In this document: positions 1 to 8,398 of the stretch, piece after piece
Numbering within the stretch: position 1 is the stretch's first letter
How the letters are laid out: every line of letters begins with the position of its first letter
Origin: Sungkyunkwania multivorans
GTDB taxonomy: Bacteria; Bacteroidota; Bacteroidia; Flavobacteriales; Flavobacteriaceae
Direction: 5' to 3'
Assembly: GCF_042675645.1 (NCBI RefSeq)
Contig: NZ_JBHTJH010000017.1
Location: 1,116,001 to 1,180,000 of the forward strand
DNA: 64,000 nt
Translations under genes and position numbers: made by a program
Notes under the pieces: generated by a model
Databases searched by the model: none
Told to the model about the DNA's origin: nothing
What the model saw: only the letters and a program-made list of their open reading frames with translations

Positions 1-553
1 TTTCATGCCACGGACATTGATCGGCATATAGCAAATGCCATCCTTGATACTTTCTTTTTTGCAAGGTCCAGTCGTACAGCTGTGGGTCGGCAGCTTCATC
101 GATCCATTTTTTTGACAGTAATTCGAAACGTCCTCTACGAGCTATTTCCTTATATCCGTTCTTCTCGAAAATAGTTTTATCAGCCATCCAAGACCCTTTA
201 CTAGACATGACGCAGACACCTGCCATCTTTCTTTTTTTAGCCTCCTTCTCCGCTTCTTTGATCAGTATTGAACCATAACCTTGGTTTCTGTCTTTTTTAG
301 AGTACACATACATGCAATGAATAAATATAAAATCATCAGCATTTATGGGTCTCCACGCATTTGAGGCAGGCACAAATTCTATAAAACCAATCATTTTATC
401 ATTTGTGTCTTTTAGTATTTTCATTCGCAAGCCTTCAGCATAGCGTTTTTTAAACCAAGCCTTCTTAGCATCAAACCCTGGATTGGTGATGTCCTTGATG
501 CAGAACAACGTTTCATCTTGTACATTTTCGGGTGTTACAGTTATTATTTTCAT
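1..553 (-). CDS. GNAT family N-acetyltransferase, YoaP-like (3' end cut by window)
   Basis: An open frame runs from an ATG at 553 leftwards off the window edge (184 codons visible). The middle part reads as a GNAT fold: an acetyl-CoA loop (RNQGYGS) after a beta strand HCMYVYS, then EKNGYKE. The visible C-terminus (YQGWHLLYADQCPWHE) resembles the extra domain of YoaP-like acetyltransferases. It probably acetylates a small molecule; the substrate is unknown. A TGAY-N4-RTCA palindrome at 666-677 with a TACCTTTA -7 box (642-635) at the standard spacing points towards this gene, so it may share the island's regulon. The stop codon is outside the window. Confidence 0.75.
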   Translation of the reverse strand, partial: MKIITVTPENVQDETLFCIKDITNPGFDAKKAWFKKRYAEGLRMKILKDTNDKMIGFIEFVPASNAWRPINADDFIFIHCMYVYSKKDRNQGYGSILIKEAEKEAKKRKMAGVCVMSSKGSWMADKTIFEKNGYKEIARRGRFELLSKKWIDEAADPQLYDWTLQKRKYQGWHLLYADQCPWHE

Positions 554-665
554 GGTTTTTATCTTTATAGTGATCTAGTATTCAAGAAACCGATAATTTG
601 GTCAACACTTTGACTGTTAGTTATTTGTAATCGATAAAGGTAGCTGTTGATCACTTTGTAGGAAA

Positions 666-677
666 TGATATGGGTCA
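666..677 (-). promoter_or_regulatory. Crp/Fnr-type palindrome (TGAT-ATGG-GTCA)
   Basis: Perfect TGAY-N4-RTCA match. On the minus strand a TACCTTTA box (7 of 8 to TAnnTTTG) starts 29.5 nt from the palindrome centre, the same spacing as at the other sites, so it probably activates the leftward GNAT gene. A second site follows 35 bp to the right for the rightward USP. Confidence 0.6.
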
Positions 678-700
678 TATGTCCCTAGAATTGGGAAGGA

Positions 701-712
701 TGACCTTCGTCA
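701..712 (+). promoter_or_regulatory. Crp/Fnr-type palindrome (TGAC-CTTC-GTCA)
   Basis: Perfect motif match 57 bp before the USP start at 769. The sequence TAGTTTCA at 736 (6 of 8 to TAnnTTTG) lies 29.5 nt from the centre, predicting a start of transcription near 748. Confidence 0.65.
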
Positions 713-768
713 TTTTTAATCATTCTTGAATAGCCTAGTTTCATCCCATTGTAATCAACTCTCTTATT

Positions 769-1635
769 ATGAAGACGTTACTTTACGCTACGGATTGTAC
801 AGAACATGCCAAGTCAGCTCTTTGCTGTGCCTATGAGCTCAGTGTTAAATTGGGGGCAGACCTTGTGGTCCTAAATGTGTACGACATTCCTCCCATAACC
901 GTCTCTACTACCCGCCCGTCAAAATGGATAGAGAAGAATACCAAAGAAGAATATTTGGCCCTTACAAGGGCTTATTGTTCAAAAACTCTTGGAAAGGATC
1001 TTGAAGAGGTAAACACGCGTATTGAAGTAACCAAAAACAGCTCCATTTCTGATGGTATTATAGCAAAGGCAGACACCTTATCCGTCGATCTTGTTATTAT
1101 CGGAATGAAGGATGAACATAGCAAAAGGGGTCTCTTTGCTGGAGACATAGCCAAGGCGCTTCTAAAAAAGGTTCCGAGTCCGTTGTTGGTGATCCCGAAT
1201 GAAATGAGCAAACTAACGCTTGAAAATATCGTGTATGCCACCGATCTTGAACAAGATGATCTTTTTGCTATAAAAAAGCTTGCGACAATCGCAAACCCCT
1301 TTGACGCCAAGATCTTTGTCTTTCACATTTCTACCAGAGATGAGTATGCTGGCAAAGAGCAGATGGAATGGTTCAAAGAGTTGCTTCAACAGCATGTGAG
1401 CTATAAGAGACTAAGGTTTGATCTATGGTTTTCAGACCATGTCTCCGAAGAACTCAAAAAATATTTGCAAAAGGTAGATGCCGATATGTTAGGGATGCTA
1501 GAGCGAGAGCATACGGGATGGAGAAAGTTATTTCACAAGGACTTGGTGAAAAAGATGGGTTCTCAGATAAAAATTCCGTTGATGAGTTTCAATATGATTG
1601 CTAAAGATGAAATTCTCAATCCATTCAAGGTTTGA
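769..1635 (+). CDS. Universal stress protein, two UspA domains
   Basis: 288 residues with two tandem Usp folds (about 1-145 and 150-280). The first begins MKTLLYATDCTEHAKSAL, the second NIVYATDLEQDDLF. The region where ATP-binding Usps have G-x2-G-x9-G-S/T reads GMKDEHSKRGLFAGD here, so the nucleotide motif is degraded compared with the paralogues at 8399 and 38389-41018. Cytoplasmic; Usp proteins act in survival under energy or oxygen limitation, the exact partner being unknown. It stands alone behind a Crp/Fnr-type site at 701-712. It is the most divergent of seven two-domain Usps in this window. Confidence 0.85.
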   Translation: MKTLLYATDCTEHAKSALCCAYELSVKLGADLVVLNVYDIPPITVSTTRPSKWIEKNTKEEYLALTRAYCSKTLGKDLEEVNTRIEVTKNSSISDGIIAKADTLSVDLVIIGMKDEHSKRGLFAGDIAKALLKKVPSPLLVIPNEMSKLTLENIVYATDLEQDDLFAIKKLATIANPFDAKIFVFHISTRDEYAGKEQMEWFKELLQQHVSYKRLRFDLWFSDHVSEELKKYLQKVDADMLGMLEREHTGWRKLFHKDLVKKMGSQIKIPLMSFNMIAKDEILNPFKV

Positions 1636-1687
1636 AAATTGTCTTTTCTTTGGGTGATAGCTGTTCTTGCATAACGGGCGTTACAGA

Positions 1688-2362
1688 TCAGCTGATGATG
1701 CTCCCATCTTCCATCTCAATGATCCGATCGGTCCTTTTCGCAAAGTCCATGTCGTGTGTAACCACCAAGAGGGACAATCCTTTTTCTTCCTTTAATTGTT
1801 TAAAGATCTGAAATACGTTCTCAGAATTATATGAATCCAAATTTCCGGTGGGTTCATCACCCATAAGAATGGATGGGTCATTGATCAACGCACGGGCGAT
1901 GGCCACCCGCTGTTTTTCTCCGCCAGAGATCCTGTTGGCACGTTTTTTTGCCAAATGTCCAATGTGTAACATCTCTAATTTCTTGATAGCTTCATGTTCT
2001 ATTTCGGCATGACTTTTTTCGCCGAGTTTCTTCGCAGGAAGCATCACATTTTCGATCACGCTAAATTCAGACAACAAATAATGAAATTGAAACACGAAGC
2101 CGATATGCTTGTTCCGGATCCGAGAGAGTTCCTTCGAAGGCTTTCCAGTGACCAAATGTTCATTCAAGAATAACTTTCCATCATAATCAGTGTCCATGGT
2201 AGAAAGAATATATAACAGAGTGGATTTGCCAGAGCCCGATTTACCCATGATGGACGCGAATTCACCCTTTTTTACATCAAAGCAGATATCTTTCAATACA
2301 TGAAAAGGCACGGGTTTTTGAAAATGCTTGTTGATATGTTGGGCTTCTAGAACTAGAGTCAT
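1688..2362 (-). CDS. ABC transporter ATP-binding protein (MacB/LolD type)
   Basis: 224 residues with all ABC ATPase motifs: Walker A GKSGSGKST (about 40-48), signature ISGGEKQR (145-152) and Walker B ILMGDEPTGNLD (about 165-176). The short length and the sequence between Walker A and the signature fit the LolD/MacB subfamily, which powers FtsX-type permeases that move substrates across the envelope without classical import. It is the last gene of a three-gene minus-strand operon (adaptor, permease, ATPase), 9 nt after the permease. Substrate not readable from sequence; a mechanotransmission-type exporter is most likely. Confidence 0.88.
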   Translation of the reverse strand: MTLVLEAQHINKHFQKPVPFHVLKDICFDVKKGEFASIMGKSGSGKSTLLYILSTMDTDYDGKLFLNEHLVTGKPSKELSRIRNKHIGFVFQFHYLLSEFSVIENVMLPAKKLGEKSHAEIEHEAIKKLEMLHIGHLAKKRANRISGGEKQRVAIARALINDPSILMGDEPTGNLDSYNSENVFQIFKQLKEEKGLSLLVVTHDMDFAKRTDRIIEMEDGSIIS

Positions 2363-2371
2363 AATTGGCGA

Positions 2372-3634
2372 TTAAGTTCCTCTGATAATTCGAACGGGGT
2401 CTATTCGTTTTGCTTTGGCCGATGGAAGATATCCCGCGACAAAGGTTGAGATCAGTGCAAAGGAAATTCCTATCACATAAAACCATGGGTTATAATTCAC
2501 GGGATAGGTCGATATCGTTGGAAGTGCCTCCGTTTCGAATGGGACGCTGTCTATAAGTTTTGAAAGACCAAAGCCAATGGCGATACCTAGCGATCCTCCT
2601 ATTGCGCCTATGATCATCGCTTGACTCATAAAGATCAACTGAACATCGACACCAGAGAACCCCGTAGCCTTTAAAATAGCGATATCCTTCATTTTTTCAT
2701 AGATGAGCATATTCAAAATATTGTAGATGCCAAAACCTGCGACGATAAGCAAAGTGATAGATACCGAATAGGTGATGAGATTACGTATGGTAGTGCCTGT
2801 TTCAAATTGAGCATTGGCTTCATTGATATCGATAGCCCTCAACTTGAACTGCCTCTCCAATTGCCTGGCCATTTCGGGCGCCTTTTTAATATCAAAAAGT
2901 TTGATATTGATATCCGTCACATAATTCTCCGCCTCTCCCAAAATACGTTGTACCGTCTTAAGATTGGCAAAGCTTTGAATGTTATCGATGTCCGCAATAC
3001 CGCTTTGATAGATGCCTACGATCTTCAATGGGAAAGTATTTCCTTTTACGGTGCTTATTTGTACGCGGTCACCTATATCTAGCGACATTTTCTTGGCCAA
3101 TCCTGCCCCGAGCAAGATGCCGTTGTCGTTGTTCTTCAAGGCTTGCGGACTGCCTTTGGTAATATAGTCGTTGATGTTGAAAAGCCGTGCTTCCTCCATT
3201 ATGTCCACACCGGTGAGATTGCCTCCTAATTCTATAGATCCCGATATATAAAAGATCTGCGCGCGCAATTGAGGGGTGACACCTTTCACATTTTCTTCCT
3301 CCTTTAGATGATCAAGTATGGGCAATGCATTATGGATCTTTCGTTGGCTCTGTTTCGGTTTAATAGAATGCACAATGTTAAAGGTATCTTCGAAGTCTTT
3401 GTAAAGGGCCACAGGCTGCTTCTCAGATGGTTCTATCTCATTAAAAACATGGATATGAGGTGTCTGGTTGAGAATAAGGTCGTCTAACATTTTGTTCAGT
3501 CCGGTCATAAAGCTTACCAAGGTGATATAGGCACCAATACCAAAGGTCACACCCAATGCGGCCGTGATCGTCGACTTCTTCTTGGTCACAAGGTGGGTCT
3601 TGGCGATATTGAGTATCACTTTCCAGTTGATCAT
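2372..3634 (-). CDS. ABC transporter permease, FtsX/MacB family
   Basis: 420 residues. One membrane helix near residue 25-48 (AALGVTFGIGAYITLVSF), a large periplasmic domain of the MacB type (about 50-280), then three helices at about 285-400. This topology is the FtsX/MacB permease pattern. The start overlaps the end of the adaptor gene by 4 nt (ATGA), so the two are translationally coupled. With the downstream ATPase and upstream lipoprotein adaptor it forms a complete exporter. Its operon sits behind a Crp/Fnr-type site at 4766-4777, so it may export something made under low oxygen; that is inference. Confidence 0.85.
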   Translation of the reverse strand: MINWKVILNIAKTHLVTKKKSTITAALGVTFGIGAYITLVSFMTGLNKMLDDLILNQTPHIHVFNEIEPSEKQPVALYKDFEDTFNIVHSIKPKQSQRKIHNALPILDHLKEEENVKGVTPQLRAQIFYISGSIELGGNLTGVDIMEEARLFNINDYITKGSPQALKNNDNGILLGAGLAKKMSLDIGDRVQISTVKGNTFPLKIVGIYQSGIADIDNIQSFANLKTVQRILGEAENYVTDINIKLFDIKKAPEMARQLERQFKLRAIDINEANAQFETGTTIRNLITYSVSITLLIVAGFGIYNILNMLIYEKMKDIAILKATGFSGVDVQLIFMSQAMIIGAIGGSLGIAIGFGLSKLIDSVPFETEALPTISTYPVNYNPWFYVIGISFALISTFVAGYLPSAKAKRIDPVRIIRGT

Positions 3635-4713
3635 TCCTTTGGTTTTAATAGATAGGTATTTTCATCTATACCACTTAAGATCTCCACTCTATCCAAGTTT
3701 TGTAGGCCTATCTCAACGTTGACCTCGCCATTTTCGGTTATAACTTTGGAATCGTCGATCAGATATTCTTTAGGGATGGACAAGGCGTCCTGTTTTTTGG
3801 CGATGATGATGTTGCCTTCACCTGCAAGACCAGCGTAGAGGACCTTTGGAGGCTCAATAAAAACTGCCTCAACGGTAAATGTTTGGGAGCGTTCGTCTTT
3901 TTTGGGATAGATCTTGGTCAATGTTGCCTCGAACACCTTAGAATTATATGCGTCCAAGGTAACCAAGGTTTTCTGCCCTACACGAAGCTTTACGATATCG
4001 ACCTCGTCGACCAACATTTCTATGAGAAAATCGTCACTACATCCAACAGCAGCCAAAGGTTCCATAGTATTCACCACCTCTCCAGGATTTTTATACAATG
4101 CATAGATTTTTCCATTGATCTTACTTTTAACAGTAAAGTCTCTAGTGGTGATAGCGGCAGTTTTGTAATTATTTTCAGCTTGTTTTAATTGCGTTTCTAA
4201 TTCCTGCTCGGTTCGGCGGTACTTACTTTGTAGCAGATTCAAATTATTGGTAGATAACTCGTAGGTGAGCTTTCTGTTTTCATATTCGATCTTGGAACCA
4301 ATGTTTTGATTCCAAAGATTTTTTTGTCGGTAGAAGTTGATCGAATCATTCTTGAATTTTAATCTTGCAGAAACGATCTCATCCTTTATTTCCTCCAAGA
4401 TGGCGGCCTTGCCGTTGTATTTTTCTTTTGCCAGCTCATAGGCCAGCTTGGCATTTTGCATGTTCAGTTTTGGAGTGCTATTAATGATCTGCATCATCGG
4501 TTGACCATTGAAGACCAGATCACCCTCGTCCACAAGATTTGCATCCAAGATTCCACCAACGGCAGCATACACTTGATATAAGCTATCTGGTTGAATGGTC
4601 ACAGAAGAATAGACCGATTCGGTGAGGCTTCCATTCGTAGGAAGGATCTTTTCTTGTGAGTTATTGCAGGAAAGGGCAAAAAGTAGACTAAAGAGAATGA
4701 TGATTCTTTTCAC
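3631..4713 (-). CDS. Efflux periplasmic adaptor lipoprotein (HlyD/MacA type)
   Basis: About 360 residues. I choose GTG at 4713 as start: it gives a clean lipoprotein signal (MKRIIILFSLLFALSC, lipobox Cys 16). The ATG at 4737 would put the start codon inside the predicted -7 promoter box (4742-4735). After the signal come a short lipoyl-like half, a coiled-coil hairpin (about 80-180, rich in E, K, N, Q), the second lipoyl half and a beta-barrel/membrane-proximal domain (LVTLDAYNSKVFEATLTKIYP). This is the membrane-fusion adaptor that links the FtsX-type permease to an outer-membrane channel; no TolC gene is in the window. Confidence 0.85.
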   Translation of the reverse strand: MKRIIILFSLLFALSCNNSQEKILPTNGSLTESVYSSVTIQPDSLYQVYAAVGGILDANLVDEGDLVFNGQPMMQIINSTPKLNMQNAKLAYELAKEKYNGKAAILEEIKDEIVSARLKFKNDSINFYRQKNLWNQNIGSKIEYENRKLTYELSTNNLNLLQSKYRRTEQELETQLKQAENNYKTAAITTRDFTVKSKINGKIYALYKNPGEVVNTMEPLAAVGCSDDFLIEMLVDEVDIVKLRVGQKTLVTLDAYNSKVFEATLTKIYPKKDERSQTFTVEAVFIEPPKVLYAGLAGEGNIIIAKKQDALSIPKEYLIDDSKVITENGEVNVEIGLQNLDRVEILSGIDENTYLLKPKE

Positions 4714-4765
4714 GACACGGATGTTACAGTGATTCAAAATAACAGGTTAGCTCTGCATTTTCCTA

Positions 4766-4777
4766 TGACCAAAATCA
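4766..4777 (-). promoter_or_regulatory. Crp/Fnr-type palindrome (TGAC-CAAA-ATCA)
   Basis: Perfect motif match upstream of the exporter operon. TTATTTTG (7 of 8 to TAnnTTTG) at 4742-4735 on the minus strand begins 29.5 nt from the centre. Predicted start of transcription near 4730, 17 nt before the GTG start. Confidence 0.65.
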
Positions 4778-4795
4778 TGGATCTATAATGCAATG

Positions 4796-5890
4796 TCACG
4801 TATTTAAGAGCTGGGATCTCAAAAGGATGAATTCGCTTAGATTGGTCTGGTCGATGGCACCTGCCAAATGATTGTTTTCGATCACGGGAAAGAACTTTTT
4901 CTTTTCCAAGGCCATCGCTGAGAGGGCCTCCTTTAGAGGCGTATTGGCCTCCAAAACTGTAAGGTCTTTGTTCATGATGCTGTCTATCGGCAAATTGTGA
5001 TTCTTTACATTTTTTACGATTTCCCCATGAAGTAGTACGCCTAGAAGCTCATCTTGGTCATCGACAACAACGAAATCCCTTTCCGTTCCTGCAATCAAAA
5101 GTTCGACCACCTCTTTGATCTGTGTTGAGGGTGAAAGTTTAGTGATGTTGGTAAGCATGGCGTCTTTTATCGTATATCCCTCCAGTAGTGAAAGTTGCTG
5201 CTCCATTTGATTTTCTCCTGCTGCACCTAGAAAGATGAACAGGGCGATCAGAATTAGAAATGGATTGAAGAATATGCCAAACACAAAGAAGCCTATGGCC
5301 AATAGTTGTCCAAGTCCTGCCGCGATGCTCGTAGCTCTTCGTCGATTCATTCCCATGGCCAATATTGCTCTGAGCACTCGTCCCCCATCCATAGGAAATG
5401 CGGGAATTAGATTGAAAACGACCAGTATGAGATTGGCAACAAGAAGATAGAATAGAAAATTTTGCAAGCTGATGGTGCTGAACATTTGCTCCAGCTCTTC
5501 AGCGTTCAACTGGACATATTGTTGCCAAGGTACTACGATTAGGAGCAACAAGGCAATCCCAACGTTGACCAGTGGCCCGGCAATGGCGACCAACAATTCT
5601 TCTCTTGGTTCTTTGGGCATCTTTTCTAGAGAGGCGACTCCGCCAATGGGCAATAGGGTGATCTTCTGCGTGGCAATACCATAGCGCCTCGCCATTAAGG
5701 CATGTCCTAATTCGTGTAGCACGACACATGCAAAAAGTACCAGAATAAAGGCCATATGGATCATGGCACTCTCGAAGCTACCTCCGCGTTTGACCTCTAT
5801 ATAAATGACCCAAACGATCAAAAAGATGAATGTCCAGTGTACCTCTATCCGAATTCCTGATATTGTGCCAAGTTTTAATATCCCTTTCAT
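4796..5890 (-). CDS. Site-2 protease-like membrane metalloprotease with CBS pair
   Basis: 364 residues, M50 family. Zinc motif HELGH at 59-63 in a membrane helix, and the third ligand motif PAFPMDGGRVLRA (DGG at 168-170) in a later helix; several hydrophobic helices fill residues 15-230. Residues about 240-360 form two CBS domains (KDAMLTNI..., DSIMNKDLTVLE...), which in this family (SpoIVFB/Rip3 class) sense adenine nucleotides. It likely cleaves a membrane-bound regulator inside the bilayer. It is divergent from the histidine kinase gene and shares a Crp/Fnr-type site at 5939-5950 with it. Confidence 0.88.
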   Translation of the reverse strand: MKGILKLGTISGIRIEVHWTFIFLIVWVIYIEVKRGGSFESAMIHMAFILVLFACVVLHELGHALMARRYGIATQKITLLPIGGVASLEKMPKEPREELLVAIAGPLVNVGIALLLLIVVPWQQYVQLNAEELEQMFSTISLQNFLFYLLVANLILVVFNLIPAFPMDGGRVLRAILAMGMNRRRATSIAAGLGQLLAIGFFVFGIFFNPFLILIALFIFLGAAGENQMEQQLSLLEGYTIKDAMLTNITKLSPSTQIKEVVELLIAGTERDFVVVDDQDELLGVLLHGEIVKNVKNHNLPIDSIMNKDLTVLEANTPLKEALSAMALEKKKFFPVIENNHLAGAIDQTNLSEFILLRSQLLNT

Positions 5891-5938
5891 GATAAGAATT
5901 TATCCTTTGAAAATAACCACTGACCAATCTTGTAGCAA

Positions 5939-5950
5939 TGATAAAAATCA
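5939..5950. promoter_or_regulatory. Crp/Fnr-type palindrome (TGAT-AAAA-ATCA) between protease and sensor kinase
   Basis: Perfect motif match in a divergent gap. Leftwards, TATTTTCA at 5915-5908 has the exact 29.5-nt spacing (6 of 8). Rightwards, TAGTTTTTG at 5973-5981 is one base too long. The site could serve the protease, the kinase-regulator pair (autoregulation), or both. Confidence 0.55.
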
Positions 5951-6041
5951 TTTTCTCCGACCTGTCTGTAACTAGTTTTTGTATCTTTATTCTTTTATAG
6001 AGAACGCTTAGTTTTAAGCGACGAATACTGACTTCCAGCAA

Positions 6042-7274
6042 ATGTTCAAATTAAATGCAGACATTTTCGAAACGCTTTCAGAAGCAATTCCTGAAGGCGT
6101 TATCGTCGTCGATAAAAAACAAGAGATAGTAGCGACGAACACTTCGGCCCTAGAGATGTTTGGCTATGACAAGGAAGAACTCGATAAACAACGTTTGGAG
6201 ATCCTTATTCCACAACGTTACCACCGGCAACACGGAGGTCATTTTAGCAGTTTTTATAGGAATGCAGAAAAACGTACCATGGGCATCGGCCGAGAGCTAT
6301 TCGGCATCAAAAAAAGTGGAGAAGAATTCCCGATAGAGGTTGGACTTGCGCCCTTTGAATTGTCCGGAGATACCTTCATCATGGCGCTTATGGTCGATAT
6401 TACGGTAAGAAAAGAGACAGAGCAAAGGATTCTGGATCTAAATGCAGAGCTGGAAATGAAAGTAAAGGAACGAACCAAAGAACTTCAACATACGGTTTTG
6501 GAGCTTCAAACAGAGGTAGAAAAAAGAAAGAAGGCAGAAGAAAAGGCATTGGAGTCGCTTCAGCGCGAAAGGGAATTGAATGAACTGAAGACCAAATTTC
6601 TTTCGCTAGTCTCTCATGAATTCAAGACACCATTGACAGGGATCCTAACCTCAGCAGTATTGGTTGGAAAATATGAAAAGACCGATCATCAACCAAAACG
6701 TGAAAAACACTTAGATCTGATAAAGAACAAGGTTCATTATCTAGATGGCATCCTTAATGATTTTCTCTCTGTAGAACGTCTAGAATCTGGAAAGGTAAAC
6801 TATAAGATCAGCACCTTTCAACTAAGCAAGGTGCTCAATGAGGTCATCTACAGTGCCAATATGCTACTTAAAAGTGGCCAACGAATTAACTATCCTGAGA
6901 ATGTGGACGAGATCGCCATTACCTTTGACGAAAAGATCTTAACGTTGGTCCTTACGAATCTAGTGAGCAATGCTATAAAATATTCTCCTGAAAATACCGT
7001 CATCGATATTAAGACCACCGAGGCAAGTGATACGCTTTTACTAACAGTGAGGGATCAAGGCATGGGAATCCCGAAGAAAGACCAGAAGCATGTGTTTCAG
7101 CGTTATTTTCGAGCAGAAAATGCAACCACATATCAGGGAACCGGAATAGGCCTAAATATCATCAAGGGACATTTGGATAATTTAGGAGGAACGATTAGTT
7201 TTATTAGTCAGGAAGGTAAAGGAAGCACATTTACCGTAGAGTTACCGAGGACATTAAGTAAAATATATTCATGA
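6042..7274 (+). CDS. PAS-domain sensor histidine kinase, FixL-like
   Basis: 410 residues, no membrane helix, so cytoplasmic. A PAS domain (about 8-125) aligns by eye with the FixL haem-PAS: RYHRQHGGHF...EKRTMGIGRELFG matches FixL around its haem ligand, with His64 at the ligand position and Arg84 at +20, where FixL has its distal Arg. A coiled coil (about 128-185) leads to HisKA (His192 in SLVSHEFKTPL) and a HATPase domain (NLVSNAIKYSP, DQGMGIP, GTGIGLNI). Many non-haem PAS domains share the His, so haem binding is unproven. It overlaps the response regulator by 4 nt and is surely its partner. Confidence 0.85.
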   Translation: MFKLNADIFETLSEAIPEGVIVVDKKQEIVATNTSALEMFGYDKEELDKQRLEILIPQRYHRQHGGHFSSFYRNAEKRTMGIGRELFGIKKSGEEFPIEVGLAPFELSGDTFIMALMVDITVRKETEQRILDLNAELEMKVKERTKELQHTVLELQTEVEKRKKAEEKALESLQRERELNELKTKFLSLVSHEFKTPLTGILTSAVLVGKYEKTDHQPKREKHLDLIKNKVHYLDGILNDFLSVERLESGKVNYKISTFQLSKVLNEVIYSANMLLKSGQRINYPENVDEIAITFDEKILTLVLTNLVSNAIKYSPENTVIDIKTTEASDTLLLTVRDQGMGIPKKDQKHVFQRYFRAENATTYQGTGIGLNIIKGHLDNLGGTISFISQEGKGSTFTVELPRTLSKIYS

Positions 7275-8320
7275 AAAAAGTATTATTGATCGAAGATGAT
7301 ACGGCATTGCGCGAAAACACCGCCGAACTTTTAGAGCTTTCGGACTATGAAGTGACGACTGCAGCAAATGGGAAGATCGGTATCCAAGAAGCCAAAATGA
7401 ATACCCCAGATATTATTGTTTGCGACATCATGATGCCCGAAATGGATGGGTATGCCGTACTAGAGAACTTGTCCAAAGACAGTACGACAAGACATGTTCC
7501 TTTTATCTTCCTTTCTGCAAAGACCGAACGTCAAGACATTCGCAAGGGAATGGACTTGGGTGCGGACGACTATCTTACCAAACCATTTGACGAAAAGGAA
7601 TTGATAAACGCCATTGAGAGTCGATTGGCCAAGATGGCGATTTTAAAGGAAAACGGCGGTATAATGGCAATGCAAACGAAAGAGATGGGTGCATTGAATA
7701 ATCTGGAGGACTTGAAGGAATACTTCCTGGACGAAGGAGACGTTGAGGTCTTCAAAGCTGGCGAGACGGTGTATGAAGAAGGAAAACATTCCAATTACGT
7801 CTATTTGATCGAAAGAGGTGTTGTTAAAAATCATCGCATCGATCAGTTTGGAAAAGAATTGATCACAGGACTTCACAAAGCGGGAGATTTTTTTGGATAT
7901 GCCTCGTTTGCCAATCATTCCCCATATCAGGAATCCGCTACTGCAATTGAAGAAGTGGAGGTTTACAAAATAAGCAAAGAAGCTTTAAAGGATTTGCTGG
8001 AAGAGAACCATCATATCACCTTTGAGTTGATCAATTTCTTAACCGATAATCTTTCGGAGGCGAAAGACCAACTATTGGAGATGGCGTACAGTTCGGTGCG
8101 AAAAAAAACGGCAAATACCATCTTAAAGTTTATAGAGAAACTTCAACATCAGGATCAACAACATATAAAAATTTCACGCAGCGACCTGGCCAGTGTGGCT
8201 GGTATTGCCACAGAGAGTCTCATACGCGCATTGTCTTCACTCAAAAAAGAAGGACTCATAGACATCGAGGGTCGTACCATTAATGTTTTGGACAAAGAAG
8301 GACTACTAAGTATAGAGTAG
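7271..8320 (+). CDS. Response regulator with Crp/Fnr output (receiver + cNMP-binding fold + HTH_Crp)
   Basis: 349 residues. Receiver domain 1-120 with Asp9/Asp10, phospho-acceptor Asp52 (IIVCDIMMPEMDG) and Lys in LTKPF. Residues about 145-265 form a cNMP-binding beta-roll (FKAGETVYEEGKHSNYVYLIERGVV). Residues about 270-345 form the winged helix of Crp/Fnr; the recognition helix reads GIATESLIRALSSLKKEG, with Glu315 and Arg319 at the positions that read the TGA half-site core in Crp and Fnr. One cysteine only (Cys51), so no Fnr-type Fe-S cluster: the signal must come from phosphorylation. It is the best candidate for binding the TGAY-N4-RTCA palindromes. Confidence 0.9.
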   Translation: MKKVLLIEDDTALRENTAELLELSDYEVTTAANGKIGIQEAKMNTPDIIVCDIMMPEMDGYAVLENLSKDSTTRHVPFIFLSAKTERQDIRKGMDLGADDYLTKPFDEKELINAIESRLAKMAILKENGGIMAMQTKEMGALNNLEDLKEYFLDEGDVEVFKAGETVYEEGKHSNYVYLIERGVVKNHRIDQFGKELITGLHKAGDFFGYASFANHSPYQESATAIEEVEVYKISKEALKDLLEENHHITFELINFLTDNLSEAKDQLLEMAYSSVRKKTANTILKFIEKLQHQDQQHIKISRSDLASVAGIATESLIRALSSLKKEGLIDIEGRTINVLDKEGLLSIE

Positions 8321-8332
8321 CTTTTTTTAAAC

Positions 8333-8344
8333 TGACTTTTATCA
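8333..8344 (+). promoter_or_regulatory. Crp/Fnr-type palindrome (TGAC-TTTT-ATCA)
   Basis: Perfect motif match 13 nt after the regulator's stop. TACATTTG (8 of 8) at 8368-8375 starts 29.5 nt from the centre, predicting transcription from about 8380, 19 nt before the USP start. Confidence 0.75.
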
Positions 8345-8398
8345 TTTTTTTCTTGCAATCAGCCGAATACATTTGTTTTATAAAGCAGGTTTTTTGCA

